DNA from: Viridothelium virens
Lineage: Eukaryota; Ascomycota; Dothideomycetes; Trypetheliales; Trypetheliaceae
DNA: 64,000 bases
Direction: 5' to 3'
Assembly: GCA_010094025.1 (NCBI GenBank)
Contig: ML991781.1
Location: forward strand, 1-64,000
Below, piece by piece: positions 10,332 through 21,333 of this stretch. Under the pieces are notes generated by a model. It was not told where the DNA came from and ran no database searches. It saw only the letters and a list, made by a program, of their open reading frames with translations. A program made the position numbers and the translations under genes. How positions within the stretch are numbered: position 1 is the stretch's first letter; each line of letters opens with the position of its first letter.

Positions 10332-11732
10332 CTATCTACGATTGGCCAGTTCCTTCTGTACCAAGCGCCTTGGTCTAGGAAAAATTGTCCCATGCTCATC
10401 TGTAACCTGCAACAGAGCTGGGAAGGCTACGATCTGATCGCCGCTCTCTTCTTTGGAGAGAGTCCAGTCGAAGTCCCACGAACTTGGTTGAGAAAATAGC
10501 ATATAGCTATACCTGACAGCGCGTTGAATTAGGCTCCGTAGGTTGTCGGTGCGCTCTTCGTGGCTATAGCGATTGGAAGCGAAAGGGTGGAGCACATCGT
10601 CAAGCGCCGTTGCAAGCTCATTTGCGCGCTGTATGCGCGGATCGTTCGGGGATAGCTGCGCCTGGCCGTAATTATCATGCATCAGCAACGCAGAAATGGC
10701 TCTCCAGCGACCCAGACATGCAGCTCGCGCTGTAATCAATCAGTATTGCTCTGAACATGTTGGTTGCCTTATCTCACCTTTTGTATCATGGGCAAGTCCA
10801 CTCATTGATTTCATACATGTCGCAACACCGGGAGGAAGCAGATCATCATCAATTCGCTGAATGATAGCCCAAGCGATGAGGTACCGTGTTGCTCCGACAC
10901 GGGAACTCGCACGCGCCAGTAGGTCGGCAACAGTTCCAGCATCCATTGAAGACCCAAATCCGAGCAGCCGATGGATGGCCGATTTGTCTGCTCTAGCGGA
11001 GAAGTCTCCCTCAGATGCATAATACGTCTGCGCATGGTTCTTGATCGTAGTACCGAGTCTGGAAAATTCGCGACTGATTGTATTGTCATCGAGTGGCTGA
11101 GGTAGATGGCGATCAACGGTGCTGGAGGGCATAGACTGGAGAGCCATCGCTGGGCCGACTTTGCCGTATCCTTTGCTAAGAGTGCTGTCTTCGTCTGCAA
11201 CGTTCCGGCTTGCGCGAGCTGGTGGGGATCGACTGTATGGTCGTCTCCTTCTTAATAGGAGCCATACGCCCAGAGCTGCGAGCAAGGCTCCAATGGCAGC
11301 ACAGCCAATTCCGATCCCGGCAGCAGCGCCTTTACTGACACCTGCATTGTGATTTGTCGCGGAGGGACTGCTCAGATTCGTGGAGCTGGTTGATGATGAC
11401 GTCGTTCCAGATGTTGAGATTGGCCCGGATGTTGCTAGAGGTGAGGAAGTACTTCCAGGTGCGATTGTCGTCGGACCAGGAGTAGACGTGGTGCTCACAC
11501 TCGTTGTAGATGGGGGAGTTGGCGTAGAGGGTCCTGGCACCGCTCCGGGAGTGAGATAGATTAATGTATTTCCTGCACCTATTGAATAAGATATGGTAGA
11601 AGCAGGCGTGACCTGAGAAAAGGTTGCGGTAACAATCGTTGCTCCGGTTGTCCAGGAAGCCGTCTCAGTGAATATTGTAGGAGGTCGATTCGTCGGAGTT
11701 GTTATGGTAAGAAAGACGGACTTGGTCGCCAT
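10332..11732 (-). CDS. Ser/Thr-rich single-pass membrane protein with cytoplasmic domain
   Basis: Exons 11732-10778 and 10729-10332 join across a 48-nt intron (GTGAGA...TTACAG) to give 450 residues from the ATG of MATKSVFLTI. Residues 1-125 are a Thr/Ser/Pro-rich, probably O-glycosylated ectodomain. One membrane helix (AAAGIGIGCAAIGALLAALG) is followed by LLLRRRRP, the stop-transfer pattern of fungal Mid2/SKG6-like sensors. The 270-residue cytoplasmic part contains two helical blocks (FSRLGTTIKNHAQTYY and NRYSHEERTDNLRSLIQRAV), a pattern I associate with fungal proteins of unknown function. No classical signal peptide precedes the ectodomain, so an upstream exon may be missing, possibly near 11780-11930. 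Confidence 0.7.
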
Positions 11733-12359
11733 GATCGGTGGACCGATAAGGAACAATCAGTCTCTCGAACTGAACAACGAGTCGAAGTGCAGACGAGCGC
11801 TCAGATGCTTTAGAGTTGTGAGCAGCCAACCTTTCCGCGTCGGCAAGGGGATGGTCTAAAAGCAAGTATAACATATTCATGAAGCCAGAAGCGCTTAGCG
11901 CAAGGCTGCAACGAGCTAGATCAATTGGTGCCATTATTATGCGGTGGTGCCACCCCCCTCATTTGCTGATCACGGGGAAGAGCTGAAGGAGCTGAAGGAG
12001 CTGAAAAGGCGATGGCATAATTAAGTCCTGGAAGGTCTTCCTCAAAGTAGTTTAGTATTGTATTGGATGGCGGGAATTTGTTCGGAGTTTGAGGCTCAAC
12101 GAATTATTTTCGGCCCCCAATGCCCCCCCAGTTTCAGGGCGGTGCCGCCAATTTGCAGACAGTCCAGACGACTAAGATAGCGCACACCGAGCGCATTGGA
12201 TATCCCAGCCGCTCGGTGCCACTTGAGATAGGCGTAAATAAGTTGTGGAGCATGGGCTTGCTTTCCGTTTACATTCTAGAATCTTAGAGCAGCTCGAATC
12301 AATTCCCGTGCGCCTCGTAATTCTGCTTCCTTCGTTTGCCAAATCGCTCGATAAGGAAA
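11733..12359. other. divergent promoter region
   Basis: About 630 bp between the membrane-protein gene (minus) and the Hsp70-like gene (plus). It contains three tandem GGAGCTGAA-type units near 11979-12006. An extra 5' exon of the membrane protein might lie in 11780-11934. Confidence 0.35.
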
Positions 12360-14552
12360 ATGAGGAGTCCCTCCAAGCCAGACCTTGTGATTGGAGTTGA
12401 TTTAGGACAGACGTGTACAGGTACGCACTCATAGAACGACGGGTCGATTATCGGAATGATGAGCAAAAAGACTGACTCTCTTCACATGTAGGCGTTTCAT
12501 ACGCTAATCTATCCTCCGGTGCTGATACGGTGCGATGGATTCAAAAGTGGCCTGGTCGAGCGCAAGCTTGCGAGAATAAAGTCCCAACGGTCCTCGTATA
12601 CCCACATGGTTCCTCCAAAGCCTCATCCTGGGGATTTCTTGCCGAATCCAAGAATGAACAGAAAGCGGAGTACGGTACAACAAGGGAATGGTTCAAAACG
12701 CTCATCGATCCAGACTTCCTCGAGCAAGAGCGGCTGCGAAACCCTCAGGACACCCCCAGCTCATATTCAGAAGTACAGACCTGGTGCCGGGACTATCTGG
12801 GCTTCCTCTATGAGCATGTCAAATCAAAGCTAGCTCCTGAGCTGGGCAATGTCCCTTGGGAGGATGCAGAGATTGAGTTCGTTTTCAGTGTTCCAACAAC
12901 ATGGAAGCCACATCCAAGTGTGGAGAACTTCCGAGCTCTAATCGGTCAAGCTGGCTTCGGCGGCCCACTTAATGCCAGGCATTCCGTCACTATTGGACTG
13001 ACTGAAGCTGAAGCTGCTGCCGTGCATACATCGACCGAGAGTGCTGGTATGTTCAGTGAGCGCGACCTGTTGCTCATCTGTGATGCTGGAGGTGGTACTA
13101 CCGATCTCTCAACTCTTCGCGTGACAGACACAGCGATCCGTGTTCTTTCCCTGGAGCAGGTCGACGTTGTTGAAGGTGCAAATGTCGGCTCCGCGGCCAT
13201 TGATGACGATTTCATGAATTTTGCAGAGGCCCGGCTTCGCGAAGCAAATCAGTCGCAGCCTTTGGACCTGGATATTGAAGAGACAGTATACGAAATGATG
13301 AAGGGAAAAGAATTCCAGAACATTAAATGTGAACACGGTGCTCCCGACGAGACACCTATGTTCTCATTAGTGATACCGGGCCTCTCCCACAGCTACTCGA
13401 ATCCTCCAGCTAACATTGAAAGAGGGGAATTGCACATGGCAAAAGAGGATCTCCGGGGTTTCTTCGACAGGCAGCTTCATAAGCTATTCCGGTCAATCGA
13501 CACGCAACTCCAAAATCTCAACCGCAGACTTCCCGATGAGACTGTAAGCCATCTCGTTCTGTCAGGTGGTCTCGGTCAGTCTCTCTACGTGCAGGAAAAG
13601 CTTAAGGCTCGTTATGCAAATGGCTCGGAGCTTCATCCAAATGCGCAGTTCATGCAAGTTCGAATAGCTCCAGATCCTCAATTGGCTGTCTGCAAAGGCT
13701 TGGTGGCCGATCGGCTGCGCAAGCTTACAGTTGGACGTTCTGTACTTGGCTGGCGGTGTTGTCGGGCTTCATACGGAATTGTTTGCAAAGAACTGTATGA
13801 CAAACACAAGCCGAGCCACGTTGGCAGAGAGATCAGGAAAGATTCGAGAGATGGGAAGACCTATGTCCTGAGATCGGTGGAATGGTTCGTAAAAAAGGTA
13901 TGCTCTCGCTGTACCCTGGCCACGATCATCACCACCAGCTAACACTGCCAAGGGTGAACCAGTCTCCATAGATCGCCCTATTGAACACGACTTCATGAGG
14001 AAGGTCGATCTTGAGGATAGCATCAGGGTATTCCCGACTGAGGTCGTCGTCTCATATGACGAGAAGGATGTGCTTCCAAACTTTTCAGGGCCAGGCAAGT
14101 GTCAATGACGCATGGAACACACGGTCACGCTCTGCGAACTAACAGGCGATAGGCGTGCAAAAGCTATGCGATATAGAGTCCGATCTTTCCAGTGCCAGCG
14201 AGAAAGAGTTCAAGGAGAAGAATCGACGGATCTGGCAATTCGGCCAGCGCTACTTTCAAGTCAAGTACCAGATCAAGGTGATTATCGGGCCTGCCGATCT
14301 TCGCTTCGAGCTATGTGAGTATTTTCATTAGTAGTTTAATCGCACCGCTCATTCGATCCAGGGTTCAATGGTCAAAAGTTGAGTAAAGATAAGCCAATCA
14401 AGGTCGAGTGGGCATCACCAACGGCTTCATCCATCCCTGCCCTCAAAAGTCCCCCTCCGCTCCTTCACGAAGATGGCATCTTGAGGACGAAGAAATCCGC
14501 TTGGAAATTGGGCAGAATGACGAGTGGCGGTTCGAATTCGAGTAGTCCTTGA
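12360..14552 (+). CDS. Hsp70-like actin-fold ATPase (non-canonical)
   Basis: Five exons, 12360-12420, 12492-13897, 13953-14094, 14153-14314 and 14362-14552, about 653 residues. The actin/Hsp70 fold is shown by phosphate-1 IGVDLGQTCTGVSYA, phosphate-2 LLICDAGGGTTDLSTL and the adenosine motif HLVLSGGLGQSLYV. The C-terminal 200 residues lack a typical Hsp70 peptide-binding domain or EEVD tail, as in the fungal Hsp70-like family that is expanded in many ascomycetes and has unknown clients. The third intron (14095-14152) has a GC-AG boundary (GCAAGT with branch CTAAC). The C-terminus is uncertain: the spliced frame ends ...SNSSSP at 14552, while a neighbouring frame gives the more family-like NDEWRFEFE, so a small indel is possible. 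Confidence 0.85.
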
Positions 14553-15157
14553 TAGCGTTCTGCTGGGTGCCGATAGATTTCTAAACAAGACATGCTCCAA
14601 GTACCTTGCACTTACACGGCTTGTAAACGGGTCCGATTTGTCATCGAGTAGTTCTCCTGACTTTAAAGGTACGCTCCAGTCAGCCGTGCTGATCTATCTC
14701 GTGCAAGGTCAATTGCGTAAGAAGCTTCATCAAGACTTGTGCATCGTCAACGACCCACCGATCTGGTACAGAGTTAGAGGAGCGGCCCCACGAACATATC
14801 ACAGCATCGCCTGATATCTGTCTTTCCCTACAAAGGACAAAACGAGTACAAAATCTGCTTGACACGACAGTCACCTCACGCTAATCTCGGTTCATGGTGA
14901 AGTACTTTGCGCTTTGATAGGAATATGCCCACGAAGATTTCTGGTCAGGTTTGGAGGGCTCATTGGTACATGGAAGGCCAGAGCTATGCCGAAAGTAGGG
15001 CCAAATAATCTCTGGGAAGCAAACGTAAATGCGAAGAAGCACCAAAAGAGCCTCGTTCATGGGGTCCTCGCCCCAACTGATGCGATCTGACAAGGATGGC
15101 ACCGTAATGGTAAGATTTGAGACGGTTGTTACGAACGCCAGCATGCCGTAAACTAGA
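14553..15157. other. intergenic, no gene seen
   Basis: Spacer downstream of the Hsp70-like gene. A frame on the minus strand at 14881-15186 begins inside family A copy A2 and has no recognisable domain. Confidence 0.4.
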
Positions 15158-15159
15158 TA

Positions 15160-15340
15160 CCTTACGGCGGCAGGGGGGTTCCTCAACTGGTAATTAATAC
15201 AATGTTACCTCGATTTAACTGTTATGGCCATGGTGGTCCATGTTAAGGCGGTGTTAACATGGGCCAACAAGGTCATAACAGCACACTCAAAATAACATTG
15301 TGTTAATTACCTGTTGAGGAACCCCCCAGACGCCGTAAGG
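15160..15340. mobile_element. family A foldback MITE, copy A2
   Basis: 181 bp with TA at 15158-15159 and 15341-15342. It starts ccttacggcggcagggggg and ends ccccccagacgccgtaagg. The inner arms (ttaactgttatggccatg and its counterpart) fold back. It sits in intergenic DNA. Confidence 0.85.
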
Positions 15341-15342
15341 TA

Positions 15343-16537
15343 TGTATCGGAACCAGATTGGCCACTCAATGGCAAGGTCTCGCAAATTTTCGATCCATCA
15401 TCCAGTGCTTGACTCAATGGATCTATCCAAAGTGAAGAAGACAAGAAGTTGTGTTACAAGAACGCAAGAGGTTTAACGGCATCGCCTAGGCTTACGAAAT
15501 CACAGAACCCTAAGCATCTCCGAGGCCTTGGAACCGGGTAGCACGCTCCGGAACTGATGGACCGGAATATCGAACTCTCCATGCTGTCCATTGGGCCTGA
15601 ATCGGGACCAGCATATGAGACGTAGGACTTCTTGCGGTGGACAGAGTGATAGACCGCCAGCGCTACGGACGAGACGCCCCATCTGTCGCCATGTCAGACT
15701 GATATCGTTCGAGAAGCGTGAGCATGTTGGGCGCGATCCGAATAATGGTTGGCTTAATGCGTCATTGTGGACAGGAAGGTGGGAAATTGCTACAGATGTG
15801 GGGATCGCACGGACCCTGTTCCCCCGGCGAGACCAAACATAGAAGCACCGAAGCGGTGGAAGGTCCGATCCTTCCCTTTTGCCCACGTGCCCCCTTAAGG
15901 AAGCACTGGAAGGTACATCTCTTCTTTCAGCTCTGCCTCCTAGGCGGGTGGGTACTAATCGGTACCTAATGCCCAGAGTGTATCCAATTTGCAGTGTGCT
16001 CCTTCTTCTCTTTGAACATCATAGTGAACACACAGAGTTGTGAGGCAATGGACAGGTATCATTGAGGCTATTCCAATTGCGTAGGTAGTTGGATGTCACT
16101 TTGATGCCGCAGTGCCCACTTCTACGTAATTGCAACTGCTTACTCGTACAAAGTCTCAAGATCTTTCAAAGGATGAAGTCTCCTTAAGCATAGTTACATG
16201 CGGTTACAATGCATCTATTTAATTGGTTCGGATATGCATGCACAGTCGCGTGTGGATGGACCTAGGGATTCTGCGACGCTCATCCTCCGTTAAGCGTTCC
16301 TGCAGGAGCCTTCCGACCACGCCAGTAGTACCTCAGCAAGTGTTCGGTCGTCATCCTTATACAAAGGCTACCTCAAAGCTTCGTACTTCGCTCATTAGGT
16401 CTTGAGAAATTTGACATTTCTTACCTCGTTCTTTCCGTTGGGTTTGTCTTCCTTCGTCGCTTTCTTTCTTTTTCCTTCTCTGCTGGCAAGAGAATTCTTT
16501 GCTTCTTTCGCTTCTAATCTGTATCTGAATCTTGATC
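15343..16537. other. intergenic / aquaglyceroporin upstream region
   Basis: A 1.2-kb spacer. A frame of 128 codons on the minus strand (15500-15886) has no recognised domain and overlaps frames on the other strand. The pyrimidine-rich part at 16410-16530 is probably the aquaglyceroporin leader. Confidence 0.4.
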
Positions 16538-17668
16538 ATGCCACAATCTTTGGAGAGCAGTGACTCCGACCTACTGAAGGAGCAGGTCAGGATCGAGGAG
16601 CTATCTAACATTGAAAGCCGAGATTATGAGTGCGGAAAAGACCTTGTATGGAGCCAAATCCGACGTTCTTCGCAAATGTTTCTTTCCGAATTCCTCGGCA
16701 CCTTTATTTTGATCCTCTTTGGATTGGGTTCAATTGCTCAGGTGGTGCTCAGCAACGATCAGAAGGGCATATTCATCTCCACGAATTACGGAATGGCGTC
16801 AGTACGGCCCATATTGATCACTGGGATATACTGAGAAGCATTTTAGTATAGGTCTAATGATAGGGGCATATGTTGCTGCCAAATCGGGTGGTCATCTAAA
16901 TCCGGCTGTCACACTTGCAATGTGCGTTTATCGGAAGCATCCCTGGCGTATGCTGCCGGCCTACGTTGCAGGTCAGTTTGCCGGTGCATTCTGCGGAGCA
17001 GCGGTGGTGTACGGGAACTACATGGTAGGACAACTCCTCTTCATTCCTATCAAGAATGGCGTGCACGTGTTAATCTATGATGCGCATATAGTCGGCAATT
17101 GATGTTTTTGAAGGCACAGCTAGTGCTCGTACTGTTCCTGGCTTCTCGCCCAGGGCTACGGCGGGTGTCTTTGCAACTTATCCTGCCACATTCATGACCA
17201 AGACCGGAGAATTCTTCTCTGAATTCCTTGCCACTGCAATCCTCTACATCGGCATCGTATCGCTCGCCGATAAGAAGCATGGAGCTGGTAATTTGATGCC
17301 GTTAGGCTTATTGTTTCTTGTCTTCGGTCTTGGTCTTGCTTTCGGTTCGGAAACAGGTTACGCGATGAATCCAGCTCGCGATCTCGCTCCGCGATTACTG
17401 ACCTCTCTTGTTGGCTACGGCTCCCATGTCTGGACGGCTGCGGGCCATTACTTCTGGGTGCGCCTCTTCCTCTCTTCTTCCATCCCAAATTCAATTGGCT
17501 CTAACCTACCCGCAGATTCCCGTGGTTGCCCCGTTTCTTGGCGCGCTTTTCGGTGGCTTCTTGTACGATACATTTATCTTCACAGGAGAATCTCCGATCA
17601 ATACCCCTTGGATGGGACTTCGAAAAATGGTCTTTCTCGAAAAGGCTAACGAACGGAGCATGGTATAA
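16538..17668 (+). CDS. aquaglyceroporin (MIP family channel)
   Basis: Exons 16538-16797, 16847-17024, 17092-17457 and 17516-17668 give 318 residues. The MIP fold is clear: a charged cytosolic N-terminus of about 45 residues, FLSEFLGTFILILFGLG as helix 1, the first NPA box in GGHLNPAVTLAM (105-107), and the second in YAMNPARDLAPR (239-243). Asp after the second NPA and the small selectivity-filter residues point to glycerol as well as water transport. All introns are GT-AG (49, 67 and 58 nt), and the first uses GTCAGT. It should sit in the plasma membrane and move glycerol or other small polyols, for example during osmotic change. It lacks the long regulatory extensions of yeast Fps1. Confidence 0.92.
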
Positions 17669-19658
17669 GATATACTATAGCAACATTCACCGTTCAACCC
17701 TTTCGCTCTACTCAATTGCTACGTGTCTATGCAAGCAAGCGACCGAGTAAATCTGAAGTACGCTGCAAAAAGACCTTCTCTAGAACGAAGTCACGTGAGT
17801 ACACCCCCCTGCAATTCTACCTACCTTACGATCGTCCAATGCCCTTGCCTTTCCAAGAGGAGTACCACCCAAGCAACTATACCTACCTGTTAATAATTGC
17901 TTTTGAGCGGAACTTGCCGGAAGTCCATGCAGTGTCACGCTGTCCAGTCCCCTCGATCTGATACCTACCACCAGACTGGGTTTGGGCTGTGCCACTGTGC
18001 TGCCTATAGGAGATCTGCTTAATATAAAACGCCACAATATTGCTACCGCCCAAAGAGTTATGAGAAAATACCTTCAGCACATGATCACGTCATGCTTTTG
18101 ACGTTTACAGTACTCCTGGGACTATCCTCTCCCCTTTGCATACGTCTTTCCGGGAAATTTTGGCGCTGCTCAGCTCTTTAAATCATAGTACTGTGCGCAC
18201 GGCTGGGTTGGAAGCAGAGCCAGGGTGCGTCATGCCAGCGTGTGTCCAAGATTGGAAGGATTCACAGAAAAGTTGAAGAAGTCATTGCTAATGACAGAAT
18301 TCGACGTGGCTAATATGTTGTATGAGACTTACGCCAGCTGATTCGAAGTACCATGATATGTACTCCGGCAATATGGGCGATTCTTGTATAGGTGGTGATG
18401 AGATGTGATGTGCCCTCTCCTCTTGGATTTTAAGATCGATGCACTCTGGAGCCTTTCGCTTCCGTAAAGTAGTAGGATGTAGTCTCTTACTGAATGGAGA
18501 GGAACTCTTCGAGATTGCAGATACTTTGAGTGGCCCAATACCTCCCCATATTCGTCGTTAGTTTCAATCTTTCTATGGATAATTTTGAAAGAAGAAATCT
18601 GCCGCAGAACACCTACAAAGTCTCATTCACAAGGGTTCTCATGACTTTGGATGCCCACCTCGGCAATAGTTGACTGTCGTCTGCAGGGCAGCCCGCTAAT
18701 GCACGTCGTAGACATCAGGCACACTTTTGCAGAGAGATGCTGCATAAATTCAAAGTTTATCCCAATCTGATCCTGCCAGGGTTCGAGTCAGTCTGTAGTA
18801 TGCTAGCTTTGACTTGGTGATGCACCCAGTTGTCGGAAGCCTCCTTCGAACTGGCCGGATTTTAGAGGCGCTTTTCACGTCTCTCTTCAGTATGTCAGCC
18901 TGCAGAATCAAAATATCACGAGAACATTAGAGACATTGAATATTCAAGCCGCCAGTCCAAAGTCTAATTGGATGGCATTGCAGAGGACTTGTAGCTCCTG
19001 TATGCTGATGGTGATAACTGAAGAAAATGTAGCGCGAGCATTAAAATCAATAATGCAGCGATTCCAAATGTCCAAAACCCAGTACTGTCGCTTTTACAAA
19101 AGAGAGGGGTATCTTTATGTCATTTTCAAAAATCAGCAGCCGTCACAAAATGCTCAGTACCCAAATCAATGGTATCATGGCCTGCTGCAGCGGCAAAATC
19201 CACTGGTGTTGCTCCTGAAGAATTCATGCACATACGCTTGTAACCCATCCATTTCTCCGATGCGCCGTGTCAAGATATGCGAATGGATAGAGTAACTCGA
19301 CAACCTTCAGCGAATTCAAAATCATTCCAGAGCCGGGTCGTAGACCTTGCATCAAAGCAGCGTTAGGCCGGGCAGCGTTCGCACCAAGGTTTCAGTGCTT
19401 GTGTCAATACTTCGATTGCTTCCTTTCCTCAATCCTGTTTTTGGTATCTCCGTATGTTCGCATGTAGAACCGACTGACATGACCTGCATGTCTTGGCAGC
19501 TCCCGTTCTTGCCCCAGAAGTTTGGTACCATTTCAAATCGCTCCCGAATGTGTCATGCTAAACAGAACCGCGAAGCCACCAACGCCGTGTCTGAAGATTC
19601 CACGAGTACGAAAGTGACGAGCTCGAACAACAATGCTAGTGTCTATCTCAAATGTAGC
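17669..19658. other. intergenic with possible ankyrin relic
   Basis: A 2-kb stretch without an intact gene. On the minus strand at about 19140-19250 one frame reads SGATPVDFAAAAGHDTID, close to an ankyrin repeat core, but it is not continued by further repeats in frame. The rest shows nothing recognisable. Confidence 0.4.
19140..19250 (-). pseudogene. possible ankyrin-repeat remnant
   Basis: The minus strand encodes GATPVDFAAAAGHDTID, matching the TPLxxAAxxGH core of ankyrin repeats. The frame closes soon after and neighbouring repeats are not in phase. It is probably a decayed fragment of a host ankyrin gene. One motif is thin evidence. Confidence 0.3.
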
Positions 19659-21333
19659 TCACGAAGAACCACCGTACACAGACGCCTCAGCCTGCCCACT
19701 GGCTTCTGGATCAGTAGCAGCAATGACCTCAGCCTCCAGTTCCTCAGCCTTTTCACGGCACGCAGCGGGAGAGAAGCCAGCCCCGAGTTTGGCGGCGATT
19801 ATGCGCCAGCGATCGTTGTCGTATTCATGCATTGCTTGTCGAAGCTTCTGGACCTGTGTTACGAGGCGGCCGTATTAGTACCGAAAAGCTGAGGTCAAGC
19901 GAAGTTTGATTAAATGTTTGTTTAGGAAGAGGTCGAAGGATCTAGTGGAGTGTGGGGAAGTCATGCGAGGGAGCGTGGAAATGATCGACGCGGAAGGAAG
20001 CTCGCATGCATGAATGCCAACGGGAAGGATTCAACATAGGAGTCAAGGGAACAAAAAGCTGCACGCTTACCATCTCATCCGTCCAAACGGTTGTCTTGGC
20101 CTTCAACTTCGTGCAATACCGAACCTGCAAGGTGCCGCTGCTCCTACCCGGAAAGAAATCGGCAATTTGCTTCCATGTGAGATTTTTCTTCTCCTTGAGA
20201 TCCACAAGCAATTGATCATCCTCAGGAGTGAACTTCAACTTTGGTCCCCGCGGTCTTGGAGCTGGTGGAGGCATTCCCTCTTGGCCTACGACCGACGGTG
20301 GGCCATGAGAATGCTGGAGAAGCGTGGGTGAGGTGGGTGATATTGGGGAAGGATCACCGTACTGACGCTGCATCTTGGTAGGCGGAGGCTGGTTTGGGAG
20401 TCGATGGTGGTGATGTTGCTGCGCTGCTGCTGCTGCCGCCGCCGCTGCTGCTGCCGCCGCCGCTGCTTGTGCCTGGGCCTGCGCTGCTGTTTGGGATTGG
20501 CTTTGTGGTTGAAGCGCCTGTTGTGGGTGTTGTGCCGGTTGGTGTTGGCTTTGACCTGTAGATAATCCGTGGGGTTGCTGGTAATGCAGAGACAGCGCTT
20601 GATGCTGGACAGGGTGCTGAAGCCCTTGATGGGTCAGCTCCACGGGTATGTCGAGGCTATGCAATGGGCGATGCTGATGGGTGGGGGTGAATCGTAAGGT
20701 TGTCGCAGATGATGATTCCTCGGCCGATGGCGGCGCATCCAAGACAGATGTCTGCAGACCCTGAAGCTCGAGATGCCCAAGATCCTCCGGGCGACTACGT
20801 TTCCGGCTCGGAGTCTGTCTTGTAAACTGTGTCGAGTAGAGTTGCGCTTGCGGAGAAGGCTGCTGGCTCTGCGGACCACCACCATAGTGTTGACTCTGAG
20901 ACGGTCGCAATGGTCCAAAATGCGTTCGATGCTGCAGCTGCGGGAAATATTGTGGCTGGTAAGTTTCGGCATGCGATGTAGAGGCGGCTGCTGGTTGAGA
21001 TGGCGCAAGCTGAGTACCCGACGGGTGGATACTCGGATGGTGCGGGAGTGGCTGTTGAAGGTAAGGATTCGCTTGCGCTGATAGTGCTTGAGCGAAGATG
21101 CCATGCTGGAAATCGACGCTGGAGGAGACGGGACTGGATTGTTGATGCTGCACATGTCGCTGCGCTGCTGCTGCTGCTGATTCCTCTTCCTCTTCCCCTC
21201 CACCGTCCTCTGGCGCGGCGTAATCGAGAGAGAAATCTCGATAGGATCTCGCCACCGTTGCGACCTCTGCATGGAGCCCGCCAGAGCCGATTGCTCGGGC
21301 AGCTCTTCCCTTGCGCGAGGACCAGCAACCCAC
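19659..21333 (-). CDS. Gln-rich protein with two SANT/Myb-like repeats
   Basis: The C-terminal exon 19853-19659 joins the large exon ending at 20071 across a 217-nt intron (GTAAGC, branch TACTAAT, CAG). The long N-terminal part is rich in Gln, His and Pro with an Ala run (20420-20475) coded by GCN repeats. Near the C-terminus is a SANT repeat (KFTPEDDQLLVDLKEKK...WKQIADFFPGRSSGTLQVRY), and across the intron a second (EYDNDRWRIIAAKLGAGFSPAACREKAEEL). This suggests a nuclear DNA- or chromatin-binding regulator. The 5' end is unresolved: no in-frame ATG precedes the low-complexity region, so an upstream exon is missing or the start is the internal ATG at 20373. Confidence 0.75.
20418..20480. repeat. 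GCN triplet run coding poly-alanine
   Basis: Tandem gctgctgccgcc units read as a run of about 16 alanines after Gln/Ala pairs in the SANT protein on the minus strand. Such a run is likely to vary in length between strains. Confidence 0.7.

Noticed and set aside
14881-15186. Minus-strand frame beginning inside family A copy A2
   Set aside because: The start lies in the terminal repeat, and the remainder has no recognised domain.
18770-18810. Possible tRNA T-arm (gggttcgagtc)
   Set aside because: No matching acceptor, D-arm or anticodon arm at the right spacing. I found no tRNA in the window.
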